From NCBI RefSeq assembly GCF_021130785.1, contig NC_060213.1, positions 130,648,001 through 130,712,000 of the forward strand: a stretch of DNA of 64,000 nucleotides. Reading direction: 5' to 3'. Position numbers and translations under genes: made by a program. Positions 1-10,750 of the stretch are shown here, piece by piece. Below the pieces are notes generated by a model that was not told the DNA's origin, did not search any database, and saw nothing but the letters and a program-made list of their open reading frames with translations. The DNA comes from Homalodisca vitripennis. Lineage: Eukaryota; Arthropoda; Insecta; Hemiptera; Cicadellidae. Numbering within the stretch: the first letter of the stretch is position 1; each line of letters begins with the position of its first letter.

Positions 1-1189
1 TTCCTGGGTAATGAAAATTGCATTTGGCCAGTTATAATTTGTTTTAAGTATACAGCCACACAAGGATCCTTATTATTGTTTGTGCATTTAAAAGGTAAGC
101 CTAGAGTCTTAATGAAAAAACAAACTAATCTAAACTTGACTTTACAAGGTGTTTTACAAGTTATAGCACAGACTGATGAACAACAAAATGATTTCAAGAA
201 GGCCAAGTCGGTCTTTAATAAATTCCTAAGTATATGTAGTTTATTGTGTTTACTGCATTCCTAGTTATCTGGAACTAGAAATGATTCAGATAAATGCGGA
301 TTTAATAATCTTTGAAACTGTTGGAACCAAAGAGATGGGTTTGTAGTTTTGAAATTACTTTCCATCACCTTGGTTATGTAAAGGATTAAATTTTTATATT
401 TTTAACTTTGTTAGAAGTACATCTGGGTCAGTGACTTATTGATACTGTTAACACGAGGTTGATTAACATCATTTTTTCAGAACTTTATGAAATTAGACCT
501 TATGGAATATCTATTCCGGCTGACAGAGTGGAAAAATGCCTGTTCTAGACTGCACAATTTTGGTTCCTTTAAAATAATTTTAAGCTTCTTTTTCACTGGA
601 AAGGTTTTTGACTAGACCTTGAAGTCCACTCTTCATGTCTAAGAAAACCAAAGCACAAATATTTTCCACCAACTCCAAGTCGGTGCTAATGTGCGGATGA
701 AAAAAGTGTTACAATTACAAACCATAAAATATAAGTGTAGTTACATGCCATCAAATATTTCTTAAACATTTTTGTAGAAGAGATGTAGTTAGAGGTAGGG
801 TGTGATTTCTTTCTCGTAATATGTTAGCCAAAACACTATCTACCCTACTTTCACAACTTTTATACTATGTAAATTCACTCCATTAATTTCTCCAATTAAG
901 AAACTATATAACATGCTTTTCCAAACAGAGTACAATCTATTAATAAGAATTTCATAATTTGATACTTTCAGATAATTTAATTACAAATAGCTGAGACATC
1001 ACTGTTAGTAAAATTGCCAGTTTCACTTATGATCTATTTAATATAGTACCACATGATTGAATATTTAAAAGGCAAACTTTAAACACAACATTAAGTAGAA
1101 AAAATTGAGTGATTTTTTTAGTTTAAGTTACGGTTGGCCTTTGACATTTTCAATGTGTATTGTTTGTGTCTCAGTAATTTTTGCATACG

Positions 1190-1192
<3 letters not shown>

Positions 1193-1234
<42 letters not shown>
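1193..1234. repeat. (TA)n microsatellite, left side of tRNA-like array
   Basis: A pure TA run of about 40 bases. Copy B has only a short TA run at the equivalent place (about 61843-61854) and no tRNA-like array. The array therefore seems to have landed in, or expanded from, this microsatellite. Confidence 0.9.
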
Positions 1235-1238
<4 letters not shown>

Positions 1239-1324
1239 TTATTAAATTTGTATAAATGGCAATAGCCTAATTTAATTTAAATTTAAATTAGGCTATTGCC
1301 ATTTATACAAATTTAATAAATGTA
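1234..1324. repeat. Long palindrome: inverted start of the tRNA-like unit
   Basis: About 42-base arms (1234-1275 and 1283-1324) around a 7-base centre are reverse complements of each other. The core is GGCAATAGCC / GGCTATTGCC. The left arm is an inverted stub of the beginning of the 255-bp tRNA-like unit that follows, so the array begins with a head-to-head junction. Confidence 0.9.
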
Positions 1325-1436
1325 AACAAGTCATTTGACAGGTATTTGGTCTTCCCATCATATGTTAGTTTGGTTATTTAAACGCATATGTGACAGATAC
1401 GGCCAAATACAATATAATTGAATCGTAAAAAGTGAG

Positions 1437-1507
1437 GGCTCTGTGGTGTAATGGTAGCACATTCACCCGGCAAGTGAGAGATCCGGGTTCGAGTCCCGGC
1501 GGAGCAA
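1437..1507 (+). tRNA. tRNA-like sequence, apparent anticodon GGC (Ala), unit 1
   Basis: A cloverleaf can be drawn. The acceptor stem GGCTCTG pairs with CGGAGCA except at pair 1-72. The D arm is GTGT/GCAC. The anticodon stem is TTCAC/GTGAG with the 7-base loop CCGGCAA. The T arm is CCGGG-TTCGAGT-CCCGG. By position the anticodon is GGC (alanine), but base 33 is C instead of the near-universal U, the variable loop has 4 bases and the first acceptor pair is mismatched. A and B box promoter motifs are recognisable (TGGTGTAATGG, GGTTCGAGTCC). This could be a tRNA pseudogene or a SINE head; tRNA function is doubtful. Confidence 0.6.
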
Positions 1508-1691
1508 GTACTTTTTGCGATTCAATGTTTATTGAAATTAAATTAGGCTATTGCCATTTATACAAATTTAATAAATGTAAACAAGTCATTTGACAGGTAT
1601 TTGGTCTTCCCATCATATGTTAGTTTGGTTATTTAAACGCATATGTGACAGATACGGCCAAATACAATATAATTGAATCGTAAAAAGTGAG

Positions 1692-1762
1692 GGCTCTGTG
1701 GTGTAATGGTAGCACATTCACCCGGCAAGTGAGAGATCCGGGTTCGAGTCCCGGCGGAGCAA
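1692..1762 (+). tRNA. tRNA-like sequence, apparent anticodon GGC, unit 2
   Basis: Identical to the tRNA-like core 255 bases upstream, with the same C33 loop and mismatched first acceptor pair. Its identity to unit 1 points to a recent tandem duplication or to homogenisation. Confidence 0.6.
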
Positions 1763-1839
1763 GTACTTTTTGCGATTCAATGTTTATTATATATATATAT
1801 ATATATACATATATATGAAAACTCACCAGTAATAAGTCC

Positions 1840-2325
1840 TTATTGGGTCCTGCCGCCCTGATTGGGTGGGTGAGTCATGGGCATGATTGGTTTTGGCAAC
1901 AGAGGAGTGATATAGCTGGAGGAAAATTCTGCTGAAGGATTTGAGGTGGATTGTGCCACATACATTTGAGGATTGAAAGGAGGCATTTGGAAAGGATCAG
2001 ATGGGTTCTGTGTCATCGCCATCGAGGGATTGAAAGGTTGTTGTGCCATCAGTATAGGATTGAATGATTGTGGTGTTGCCGGCATAACATAATTGTATGG
2101 CTGTGGTGCTGTCGGCACAGAAGGATTGAATGGCTGTTGTGTTGTTGGCATGGAAGGATTGAAGGGTGGTTGTGTTATAGGCATAGTGGCTTTTTGAGAC
2201 TGTTGTAAGGGTTCGGAGGAATCTACAGGAGGTGCTTCTCCATTCTAGAACACTGGCACAGTGCCCAGAAACACAGGCACTTCTTGGGTCACATCTACAA
2301 GGCAGCAACCTGTTTCTGCTATCAC
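1840..2325 (-). pseudogene. Arrestin-domain protein, last exon (copy A), with premature stop
   Basis: The acceptor TTGTGTCAG is followed by GTG at 2325. The reading starts VIAETGCC and continues with VTQEVPVFLGTVPVF, the end of an arrestin C-domain. An in-frame TAG follows at 2247-2245, where copy B (61879-62628) reads Tyr-Lys. The frame then stays open to a TAA at 1840 and encodes a short Pro/Gln-rich tail with a few PFNP repeats, fewer than in copy B. Phase and position fit it as the terminal exon after the exon at 21748-21936. Either the product stops about 25 residues into this exon and loses the tail, or the copy is decaying. Calling it a pseudogene is inference; a shorter functional protein cannot be excluded. 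Confidence 0.75.
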
Positions 2326-2339
2326 CTGACACAACCCAC

Positions 2340-2594
2340 ATTACAGTTAATAGCTAATATTAAAATTCACAGCTAATAAGAATTGATTGAGATATTTTAC
2401 TAATTATACACCAGTATAGAAATTTCAATTATTCATATATACTACACAGGGGCTGTTTGAAAAGTAAACTCCATGATTTTGCGAAGTTAAAAAAAAAAAC
2501 AGTAGATTAACTAAGTGTTCAGAACTTGCTTTCCTCTCCAAAATTTAATAATGGACTTAAACAGTATATCGTACTTGTATACTACTTCGTACTT
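2340..2594. other. Intron/flank shared by both duplication copies
   Basis: Sequence upstream of the arrestin last exon is conserved between copies (62640-62890). It includes a GGGGCTGTTTGAAAAGTAA stretch that resembles a mariner-type terminus, but no partner end was found. No coding signal. Confidence 0.5.
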
Positions 2595-5263
2595 GTACTC
2601 TGAACGAGAGGGGAGTCATCTTGGACTTGATCTTAGCCTCAATGAAGTGTACCTCGGTGAGCCCTGCCGTTGACACAGTATTGCAGCAGGACAGACATCA
2701 TCCTGCCCTGGAAATTAACTTCGGAATGTTTCTTCCTCTATACAACGGGATCCTAAGCGATTTCAAAAGGACTTAAATAGGTGCAATATGGATAACGTCT
2801 TCTCATGGATTCAGGATACTCCCTACCCTGTTCATTGTGATGATGTGGAGACTGCGTTCATGGGCTTTTGCCAACAACTGGGACAAGTCATCGTTGAAAA
2901 TTCCCCCATAAGATATATTGGAAGTAAAACGTTTCCACGCTGGTTCTCGAAGGAATTGGGTGAGTTTGGTTACCAGGAAGAAGATTGCTCATAAGACTTT
3001 TAAATCCACTCTTAGAGATGAGGACTACTGGGCGTTTTTGTGGATTGAGAAGGTCATGCAGTGTTCTCGCTAGGGTGTGTTACGATTCATATATTCAGAG
3101 GTTGAATTCGGCAATCCCGGAAAACGTCAAGGCTTTTTGGGCGCATGTGAACTGTCAAAGAAAAAACCTGGGGATACCATCAAGATTGATTTACAATGAC
3201 GTTAGTACGCAAGATCCTTCAATAATGTGTGACTTTTTTTCCAGATTCTTTGCATCTGTGTACCGGTTGCCAAGAAGTAATCCCTCTACATACCCTCCTC
3301 AGTCAAATGCAAGCTTGTCATCGTGCTTTGTTGATTGTACTGATATGGAAAAAAGGCTTGAAGCTCTGGACCCCTACAAGGGTTCTGGCCCTGACTGTAT
3401 ACCACCCAGAGTCATAAAATATTGCTCTAGTGCAATTGCCCCCCACCTCACTATTTTTTTCAATCTTTTGATGAGTAAAGGAGTTTTCCCCCAGAATCTT
3501 AAGTCTGGTTATGTTACTCCAATTCACAAATCTGGTGACTTGGGGAATGTTCAAAACTACAGACCTGTAGTTATACAGTCGTGTCTGGCCAAGATATTTG
3601 AAAGCATCGTTTTGGATTTCATTTCTTTTTCTTTGAGGAGCTTTATTTGTCCCGAACAGCATGGGTTCTTTGCGGGTCGCTCCACGTCAACTAATTTGGC
3701 TGTTTTTTCATAACACTGTAATCCGGTCCTTCTCTAGGGACACTCAGATCGACACAGTCTACCTGGATTTCTCATAAGGCTTTTGATCGCATTAGCCACG
3801 TCCACCTGATCAAAAAACTTGAGGCCTTTGGGATCCATGGTGTTTTGCTTGACTGGTTTGAGTCCTACCTTAATAATAGACATCTACAAGTGCGGTTTGG
3901 GGGAGCAGTTTCTGAACCGATACCCGTTCTGTCAGAGGCGTACCTCAGGGCTCACTCCTGGGGACCCATTTTGTTCAGCCTGTTTATTAATGATGTGGGC
4001 GACAGGCTTTTCAACTAATTTCTTGTTGTTTGCAGATGATGCTAAGGTCTTTGTTGAGATAACTGGTCCTGATGATTGCCGTTTAGATTTGCAAAGTAAC
4101 TTGGATGGTCTTGGTAGAATGGTGTGTGTTGAATGACATGGACTTGAATCCGGACAAATGTTTTGTGATGACATTTGCACGTTCTCGGTCAGCTCTTGAG
4201 TATGGTTATACTATTGGAGAGGTGCCCATCTGAAGCGAGTGGAGAGTGCAAAGGACCTTGGAATAATAATGGTACCTAATCTTGACCCTCGGGGAGCACT
4301 TGCAACATATTTCTAAAAAAGCCAACGCTTCCCTTGGATTTTGTCATAAGAGCCTCACGTGATGGTCTTTCTGTTCCCTCATTGAGACATCTCTTCATCT
4401 CGCTGGTCAGACCACATCTGGAGTATGCGTCCGTGGTGTGGGCTCCTTTCCAGAAAAACCATTGTGACCTACTGGAAAGAATTCAGATAAGATTTTTGAA
4501 GACAGTTGGAGTCCGGCTGGGATTTAACTATAGGGAGGTTCCGGTGACAACGCTAAGGGATGCTCTTGGACTGCCCCTGCAGGAGTCAAGAAGAAGGTAT
4601 CTGGACCTGATGTTCCTGCACAGACTGCTAAATGGTAGTATCGACTGCCCCGATCTCCTCGGCATGGTAGATCTGCGTGTTCCAGTCGGAGGCACCAGGT
4701 CGAGAGACCTCTTTGGAAAGACACATCAGCTAACCAGCTACGGCTACCACAGTATCATCCCTCGTTTACTGAGACATGGGAACTCTGTTTCAGCACGGGC
4801 CGACTTCTTTGGCTCTTCACCCACTACCTTCAGGGGAAAACATATTGCACTCGTGATTATTCAGGAAATTTTTATACTTATTCTTTTTCTAGTCTTATCT
4901 TCTTTTTGTTCTTAGGCATAGCATTTAAAAATGTATTTAGATCAAATGCTAGTTGGTCCCATTGTAGTTAATAGCATTTATATACCTACATATCAGTATT
5001 GTTCTTGGGTTGGTGAAGTCAATTGTTGTTAGAGAGTATTTATTGATTGTTGCTTAGTTTATACTCTTTGGTTGTTACTATTTGTGTATTTAAAATAATT
5101 ATTTTGTTGGAAATTATTTATATACATCTTGAAGCTATCTAGTAAATATTGTTGTTAACTTATGTTGTTAATTTGTACTTTTGTATGTACTAGTTGCTTG
5201 TTTGTACATTTGTGTAAATGGCACTGACCGGTTGATAAATAAATAAATAAATAAATAAATAAA
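2595..5263 (+). mobile_element. 5'-truncated non-LTR retrotransposon (Jockey/CR1-like) with TAAA tail
   Basis: This LINE interrupts copy A; copy B is contiguous across the site. A short target duplication (about TATACT) flanks it, and it ends in (TAAA)n at 5236-5263. It starts within the end of the endonuclease domain (motif SHLDLILAS, then a degraded DHHPA-like motif) and continues through RT to the C-terminal region. There is no RNase H. Several frameshifts split the ORF, so it is dead. Clade assignment rests only on RT style and the missing RNase H. Confidence 0.85.
2788..4915 (+). pseudogene. LINE ORF2 remnant (reverse transcriptase), frameshifted
   Basis: Coding pieces at 2788-2994, 2985-3713, 3819-4136 and 4334-4915 fall in different frames and together read as one RT polyprotein. 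Visible motifs are GPDCIPP and VTPIHKSGD-NYRPV (RT domains 1-2), EQHGFFAGRST (domain 3) and the catalytic LLFADDAKV (domain 5). The LGLPLQESRRRYLDLMFLHR region is typical of the C-terminal part of Jockey/CR1-type proteins. At least three frameshifts are needed, so it cannot make a full enzyme. Confidence 0.85.
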
Positions 5264-5280
5264 TATACTCTGAAGAAGTA

Positions 5281-6586
5281 CAGGGTGTTTATAAATAAAT
5301 ATACCAGTTAATACGTTTTTTAATATGTATTATATAAAACTTAAAATTATAATTAATACATGATATTAAAGAGAAAATCAAATAGTTATACCTACAAGCT
5401 AACAAGTGTTCAATGTGAGCTCAATTCGTCACATGGAACATCAAGTCGATAGCCCAGTTCGTCCCAAACTTTGGTCAATGTGTCTAGAGTGATTATTGCA
5501 ATAGCTGCTTCAATCCTGTTCCTTAAGTCGGGTAGGTCAGCTGGTAGCGGAGGAGGCACATACACACAATCCTTTATGAATCTCCCCAAAGGTAGAAATT
5601 ACATGATGTCAGGTCGGGCGAACATGGAGGCCATGCGAAACAGGTCTGTCATTGCAGCCAATCCAGCGGTCAGGTACAGGGATGTTCAACTAATCGCGTA
5701 CTGAATCGTGTGTGGCGGTGCAACAACTTGCTGCCAAATGAAATTCTGTGGTTCATCTTCTTCTATTTGAAGAAATATCCATAGTTCTAGATCAACGTCA
5801 ACATTATAAATACCAGTTACAGTTCCTTCTCCAAAAAAAGAAAGGCCCATAATCTTTCTGCGTAAATATGGCATACAACAAATTCATTAGGGGAATCTCG
5901 CTGCAATTACAGTATCTCGTGAGGGTTTTCTGAGCTCCAGATAAGCACACTGTGAGTGTTCACATGTCCACTGAGGTGAAAAGTTGATTCATCAATAAAA
6001 ACGACATGATCCTGAATATCTTCATTGTCATGTAACATTTTGTTTGCAAAATTGGCATGTAAACCGTAGGCTTAAGAGCCTGTAACAACTGCAATAAAAA
6101 GGACATAGTGGTAAGTGTTTCCACAAAACTTTCCAAACAGCCATTTCTGGAATTGCAAATTCACGACTAGCCTTCTGAACTGATTTTTGTGGGCTACGTG
6201 TGAAAGTCTGTCACTCACTCAATACTCTCTTCACTAACCGTTAGTCGTCCTGTACTCTTCTTCTCTTTGCAAAGGCAGCCAGTATCTTTAAACTGTTGAT
6301 ACCATCTATGGATTTTATTATCACTTGGAGGGTAAAAAACCGAACTTTGGATGGAACGGACGTTGCACAGTTACTAACTGTTCAGTTTTTGTAAACTGCA
6401 GAACACAAAAAGCCATTTTTGCTACTAGCACTTTCTAATGGCGGAGGAAACATTGCATCCGCATGCGCACAGATGACATCAAATAAAACTGTTGCTCTTT
6501 GATTTGATGTATGAATTATAATTTTATAAGTTATATGTAAAAAACCTACAAATTGTTAAAACTGATATTTATTTATAAACATCCGG
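5281..6586 (-). mobile_element. Tc1/mariner-like (DUF4817 + DDE) transposon, decayed, copy A
   Basis: Terminal inverted repeats CAGGGTGTTTATAAATAAAT (5281) and the complementary end finishing at 6586 are flanked by TA dinucleotides. The minus strand encodes scattered blocks of an insect transposase with an N-terminal DUF4817 helix-turn-helix region and a DDE endonuclease. One block is GEGTVTGIYNVDVDLELW followed by EEDEPQNFIWQQ. Frameshifts break it throughout. Small plus-strand ORFs such as 5471-5704 are antisense shadows. The same insertion is present in copy B. Confidence 0.8.
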
Positions 6587-6839
6587 TACTTTTAATTTTA
6601 TGTTTCTTATATAACTAGGCCTAACGAACCTTTTAATACACAATTTTGTTTAAAATTTAAATTAATTAATTTTTACAGCAATTTCTATTAAAAAAATCAA
6701 ATGGAATTTAATGATATGAAGTAATGTTTACAATTTAGTCTTAGTTTGAAAGAACAACTCTGAAACCATTTTTATACACAGTTACCATTTACATTGAAGC
6801 ACTTATCGTACTGTTAGTATTCTCAACAGCTGTCTTCGT

Positions 6840-9384
6840 GGTTTAACTCTGCAAGGCACTGAATCACTCTTTTCTGCTATACAAGCACTATTTCCAGATT
6901 TGAACTGGTTGTTCCATCCCATATTGCCAAGCCATACCTTAGATGGGATTCAAAAAGTGCAAAATATGTGATTTTGGCTGTTTTTATCCCACTTGTTTGT
7001 TTGGTCCGCCTGATAACATATGTTTCTGAGCCGAGTTTTAGTTTTACAAAATTGATCAATATGAGTTCGCCAGATCAGGTTTTCATCTATCACTACACTT
7101 GTTGAGCTTTGTTTAGAGTGTTATTAGAGAGGCATTTCATTTCCACTATTTATTGCCTGTTGCTTAAATAGCTGTCAAACCAGGCTAGTGCTGTTCCTGT
7201 TACTACGAAAGCATTCAACTTCCCAAGTAAGCTGTCATGATTTAGGCAGTTAAAAGCCTTGCTTAAGTATAAGTATAGGCTAGTCACCATTATAGTCCTC
7301 TTCCAGTTAGTCAGTTATATTTTAAATTAGCTGTATTAGTGCTGTAGTAGTTGATCTACACTAAAAAGCCATGTTGGTAATTTGTTAATAAACTGGTTAT
7401 TTGTTAATAATAGTAACGTTAAGGCAATATTTTCTATTATTTTTGAGAATGTGGGTAGTAGAGATATGGGGTAGTAGCTGCTCGTCTCTGTGGTTAATCT
7501 ATTTTTAAATTTTGGGTAGACTTTTGACATTTGGGTTTTTAATTATGACAGAAAAATATCTTGTTGAAATGATTTGTTGATTATGGTTGTTAATTGAATG
7601 GCTATCTCTCCTTTGCAGGTCTTGGCTAATTTGGCTGAAATTTAATTGATTTCAGCTGATGTTTTTGGTTTGAGGGAATCTTTAGTTTTCCGGACTTCTT
7701 CAGATATAGCTGGAATCACAGTGTTTCTAATATTTGTGTTTGTAGGATGTGGAAATTTGAGGCAGAGTTGTTTTGTTGGTTATTTTCATTCAATGTTCTT
7801 TCTGTAATTTTTGCAAAAAACCGATTGAAGTTATATGCAATATCTTTTGGTTTTCTCACATATCTACCATTCACCTAAAGTTTCATTTCATTTAGTTTTT
7901 CATTTTTTCCTTTATTTCTTGGTTATGACCTGCTTTTGATTTGTTGTCCGTCTGGACAATGATAGTTCCATTCTGATCTTTACGTAGCTTTTTGAGCTTT
8001 AGATCATAGTCCTGTTTCTTTCTTGCTGCTTCTGTTCTGTCTTCTTTCAGCCCAAGCGCAAGTACTGTTCATTTGCTCCTACATATATATATTTTCCCTA
8101 ACAGTTTGCTTTCCTCATCCCAGAATTAGTTTGTCTACGTTTTTTGTTAGAAGTATGGACAAGCAATATCTAGAGAATATTGAAGTATATTGCACAATAA
8201 GTCATATGCTGTGTCAACATTATGTGTTGTTTGAATTTCTGTCTAGTCTTCATTGCTTAAGAGTACCTTAAGTTGGCGTGTGGATTGTTCACTACAAACC
8301 CTTCTTTTTCTTAGCATGTTGGAATGGAGATGTTTTGGATAATTAAGGGTATCATTTGAGATGTATGATCTGAAAGGCATGTTTGAGCTACATTTAATTT
8401 TGCTCCAGATTGGTACACCCAGTCTATTGATGTTTTTCTTGTTGCAGGAAGTTTATGTCTGATAATATAGCAGCATGGTAATAACTCTGTGACATTATTT
8501 ATATCATTATTTTCTTGCAGGATATCTACAATTATGTCACCCACTATACTATTGGTTTCTCTGTGGTTAGGCCATCATTAATCGTACTTGAAGGACAATT
8601 CAATGCAGCATTAGGTTTGCGCTAGGTGGCCGGTAAACTCTTAATACTAGGAGTGGCCGTTTTTCCTTTGTATTTCAAATAGTGGACTCACCAAAATGTT
8701 CTGAGTCTGGGCTGCTTGTTATTAATAACCTAATGAAATTTTCCATACCATTTTTAGAAAAATCGGCTAAACCTCCTTTAAATCGTGTTGTCTACCGAAA
8801 CCACCAACTAAGAAATAATTTGTTTTCCAGTTGTTTCACAGGTTTTCCTGGTTGAGACCATGTTCTGTGACAACGAATACATCAGGGTTTTCATTTAAAT
8901 AGTGTGTCACTCTTTCCAGTTTGATGGTTAGACAGTTAATTTTTTGGTGCTCAATGGTTATATATTTGCTTTGGGCCCTTTTTTGAGTCACGAAGGAGTT
9001 TTTATCCTGCTGTTTATCGTGTTTGTGTGGTTTAAAAAAAGAATCAGGGTGGTGCATGTCGAACTGTATTATGATCTGTTTCCCAGATTCTTGTGGGAAT
9101 GGTGGAGGTACAAGGTGGTGTAAGTTAAAAAAAAGTTTCCTGCCAGTGGGTTCTCCAGTTGCAGAGTTTTGAAAAGAGATGGGGTCTGCGGTAATGGAAG
9201 CTGAGGCAGTGGTATCAGGCGAAAGGGAGGTTACTGGGGTGTTGATGGTTGTGGTAGCTGTGTGGTCTTGGTTCTTGTTATAATTTGGAGGTAAAATTCC
9301 ATGTATTCTGTAAAAAACTCTTGTAAACTTTGATTTTACGGCTTTGGTTTAGCGTACGTAGGTGGTTCTTTGGTTTGTTCCTTG
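6840..9384 (-). mobile_element. Degenerate non-LTR retrotransposon, minus strand
   Basis: Reading leftward from about 9384 there is a low-complexity ORF1-like C-terminus. Next come an endonuclease start (HYLNENPDVFVVTEHGLNQ near 8900), an endonuclease end (SGAKLNVAQTCLSDHTSQM near 8400), an RT block (YYPISLLPTFSKIIE near 7450) and an RT C-terminal block (ALFESHLRYGLAIWDGT near 6930). Each lies in a different frame with stops between them. The order EN-RT on one strand supports a single old LINE insertion. No tail or target duplication could be assigned. Confidence 0.65.
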
Positions 9385-10323
9385 GATGTGTGGTTTAAGC
9401 CTGATTTGGCACACAAAGTGTGTTCAACCAATACTAAAAACAAAGGCATGCTGGAACGCCTAATACAAACAGAACTTAACTTCATAAGGAACTGGTGTCA
9501 TGGGGAAGGTCTGCGGATCAACCCATCAAAAACAAATATGATTACCTTTACCAGGAAAAGAAAATTCCAGCTAGCACAACCTGTCCTGGAGGGAATCAGC
9601 ATTAACCAAACAAAGGAAGTGAAGTAACTGGGATTAATCCTGGATGAAAAGCTCACTGGGAACTCCCATATTAGAAACAGGATATCCAAAGTAATAATGG
9701 CCCTTGGGGCCTGTAAGAGACTTTTTGGATTTAAATGGGGACTTAAAACCAAAATGATATATTGGATTTACGAAACCATAATAAAACCAATGGTCACATA
9801 TGCTGCCTTAGTGTGGTGGCCGAAGGTAGAACAAACAACAGCTGCAAAAAGGCTACAGAGTCTTCAAAGGTTAGCTTGCTTAAGCATCACGGGAGCGATG
9901 AGCTCCTGCCCAACACTAGCAATCGAAGCGGTCCTGGGTTACACTCCTCTTAGCTAGGAGGTGATGAGAACAGCTGCGATGAGCGCAATGAAGCTTCTAG
10001 GAACAAAGGTAGTAAATGCTACCTCCTTAGAAGGCCACATGAAAATATTGGAAAAATTTCCTGAGGCTGAAATGCTAACCAAAGTATCAGATGTTATGGT
10101 TAAGAAATACTCCTTTGAAAAACCATATACGGTCTCTATCGGAAGTAGGGAGAAATGGATTAAAAACGAGGCGTACCCTACAAAAGGAGTCTTGAAGTTT
10201 TTCACTGATGGTTCACTCCTAGACTCTAGGGCAGGATACGGAATACATGGACCTGGAGTCAACATGGCTGTGGTCCTAGAAAGACATGCCACGGTTTTTC
10301 AGGCAGAGGTCATGGCAATAGAC
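9385..10323 (+). pseudogene. RNase H-type LINE ORF2, 5' part (RT thumb to start of RNase H)
   Basis: ORF pieces at 9370-9627, 9697-9957 and 9961-10410 read as the end of a reverse transcriptase (INPSKTNMITFTRKRK, then TYAALVWWPKV and RLACLSITGAMSSCPTLAIE) and then the start of an RNase H domain (KFFTDGSLLDSRAGYGIHGP, FQAEVMAI). This arrangement is typical of the R1/Loa/I group of non-LTR elements. The frame is broken twice by stops. At 10323 it is interrupted by the Gypsy 5' LTR, and the remainder resumes after 19345. Confidence 0.8.
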
Positions 10324-10750
10324 TGCGGCGAGTGCCGCTACAGTTTTGAATTTGGCGCGCGTTATCCGTCTGTTGCCGCGAACGCTATAGCCAGCTGCGC
10401 CGACCTCTAGCCTTTAGCTCAAACAATAGGAGCCTCCTACCATCCGGAATTCTTCCGGACAGGTTCTGGTAGGATGGTTCCTGCTAGGTTTTCAGGCTGT
10501 GACCGGAGGTTGTGCACACAGTGAGTCGTTGTGCAGCTTTCGAGCAGGGTGGACCGGGAGAAGTTAGCGTGGGTGGTCTAGATTTTAGTAGTATTTTGTT
10601 AGGGAACCTTTCGGAACTATACCCAAATTATTAGTATTTATTTAGTCATCAAAGCTGGTTAGGTTTTGGAATAGACGGAATCTAGTGGCGGATCCACGGA
10701 TTATTCCTCTATAAGGTCCCACCTTCCGGTCGCGACGCCACGAGGTCGCA
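10324..10750 (+). repeat. Gypsy 5' LTR
   Basis: Starts TGCGGCGAGT and ends GAGGTCGCA, giving TG...CA termini. It matches the 3' LTR over its full 427 bases. It would carry the element's promoter and polyadenylation signals; I did not find a clear TATA box. Confidence 0.95.

Larger units (their letters stand above)
1283..1790 (+). repeat. Two head-to-tail 255-bp units each holding a tRNA-like sequence
   Basis: Sequence repeats with a period of 255 bases (for example GGCTATTGCC at 1291 and again at 1546). Both units carry the same tRNA-like core, bracketed by a 17-base inverted repeat (ATTGAATCGTAAAAAGT before it, ACTTTTTGCGATTCAAT after it, one mismatch). The second unit runs into another TA microsatellite at about 1789. 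A diverged copy lies reversed at 37195-37378, so the unit is a dispersed repeat and not just a local tandem. It could be a tRNA-derived SINE, or a nonautonomous element that captured a tRNA gene. Confidence 0.85.
1..6586. repeat. Segmental duplication, copy A (interrupted)
   Basis: Positions 1-2590 and 5264-6586 match about 60676-64000 in order and orientation. The shared stretch contains the 3' flank of the arrestin-like gene, its last exon, a short spacer and a decayed DUF4817/DDE transposon. Shared landmarks are the near-identical text around 60 and 60740, the exon itself, and the CAGGGTG transposon end at 5281 and 62899. Copy A has later insertions that copy B lacks: the tRNA-like tandem array inside a TA microsatellite and a LINE at about 2595-5263. 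The transposon therefore predates the duplication, and the LINE and tRNA-like array postdate it. Confidence 0.85.

Noticed and set aside
1629..1826. Minus-strand ORF reading APPGLEPGSLTCRV
   Set aside because: This peptide is the standard translation artefact of a reversed tRNA T arm and anticodon arm.
5471..5704. Plus-strand ORF starting with a hydrophobic segment, also at 62944-63159
   Set aside because: It lies antisense to the end of the DUF4817/DDE transposase and is conserved only because both duplication copies contain that transposon.
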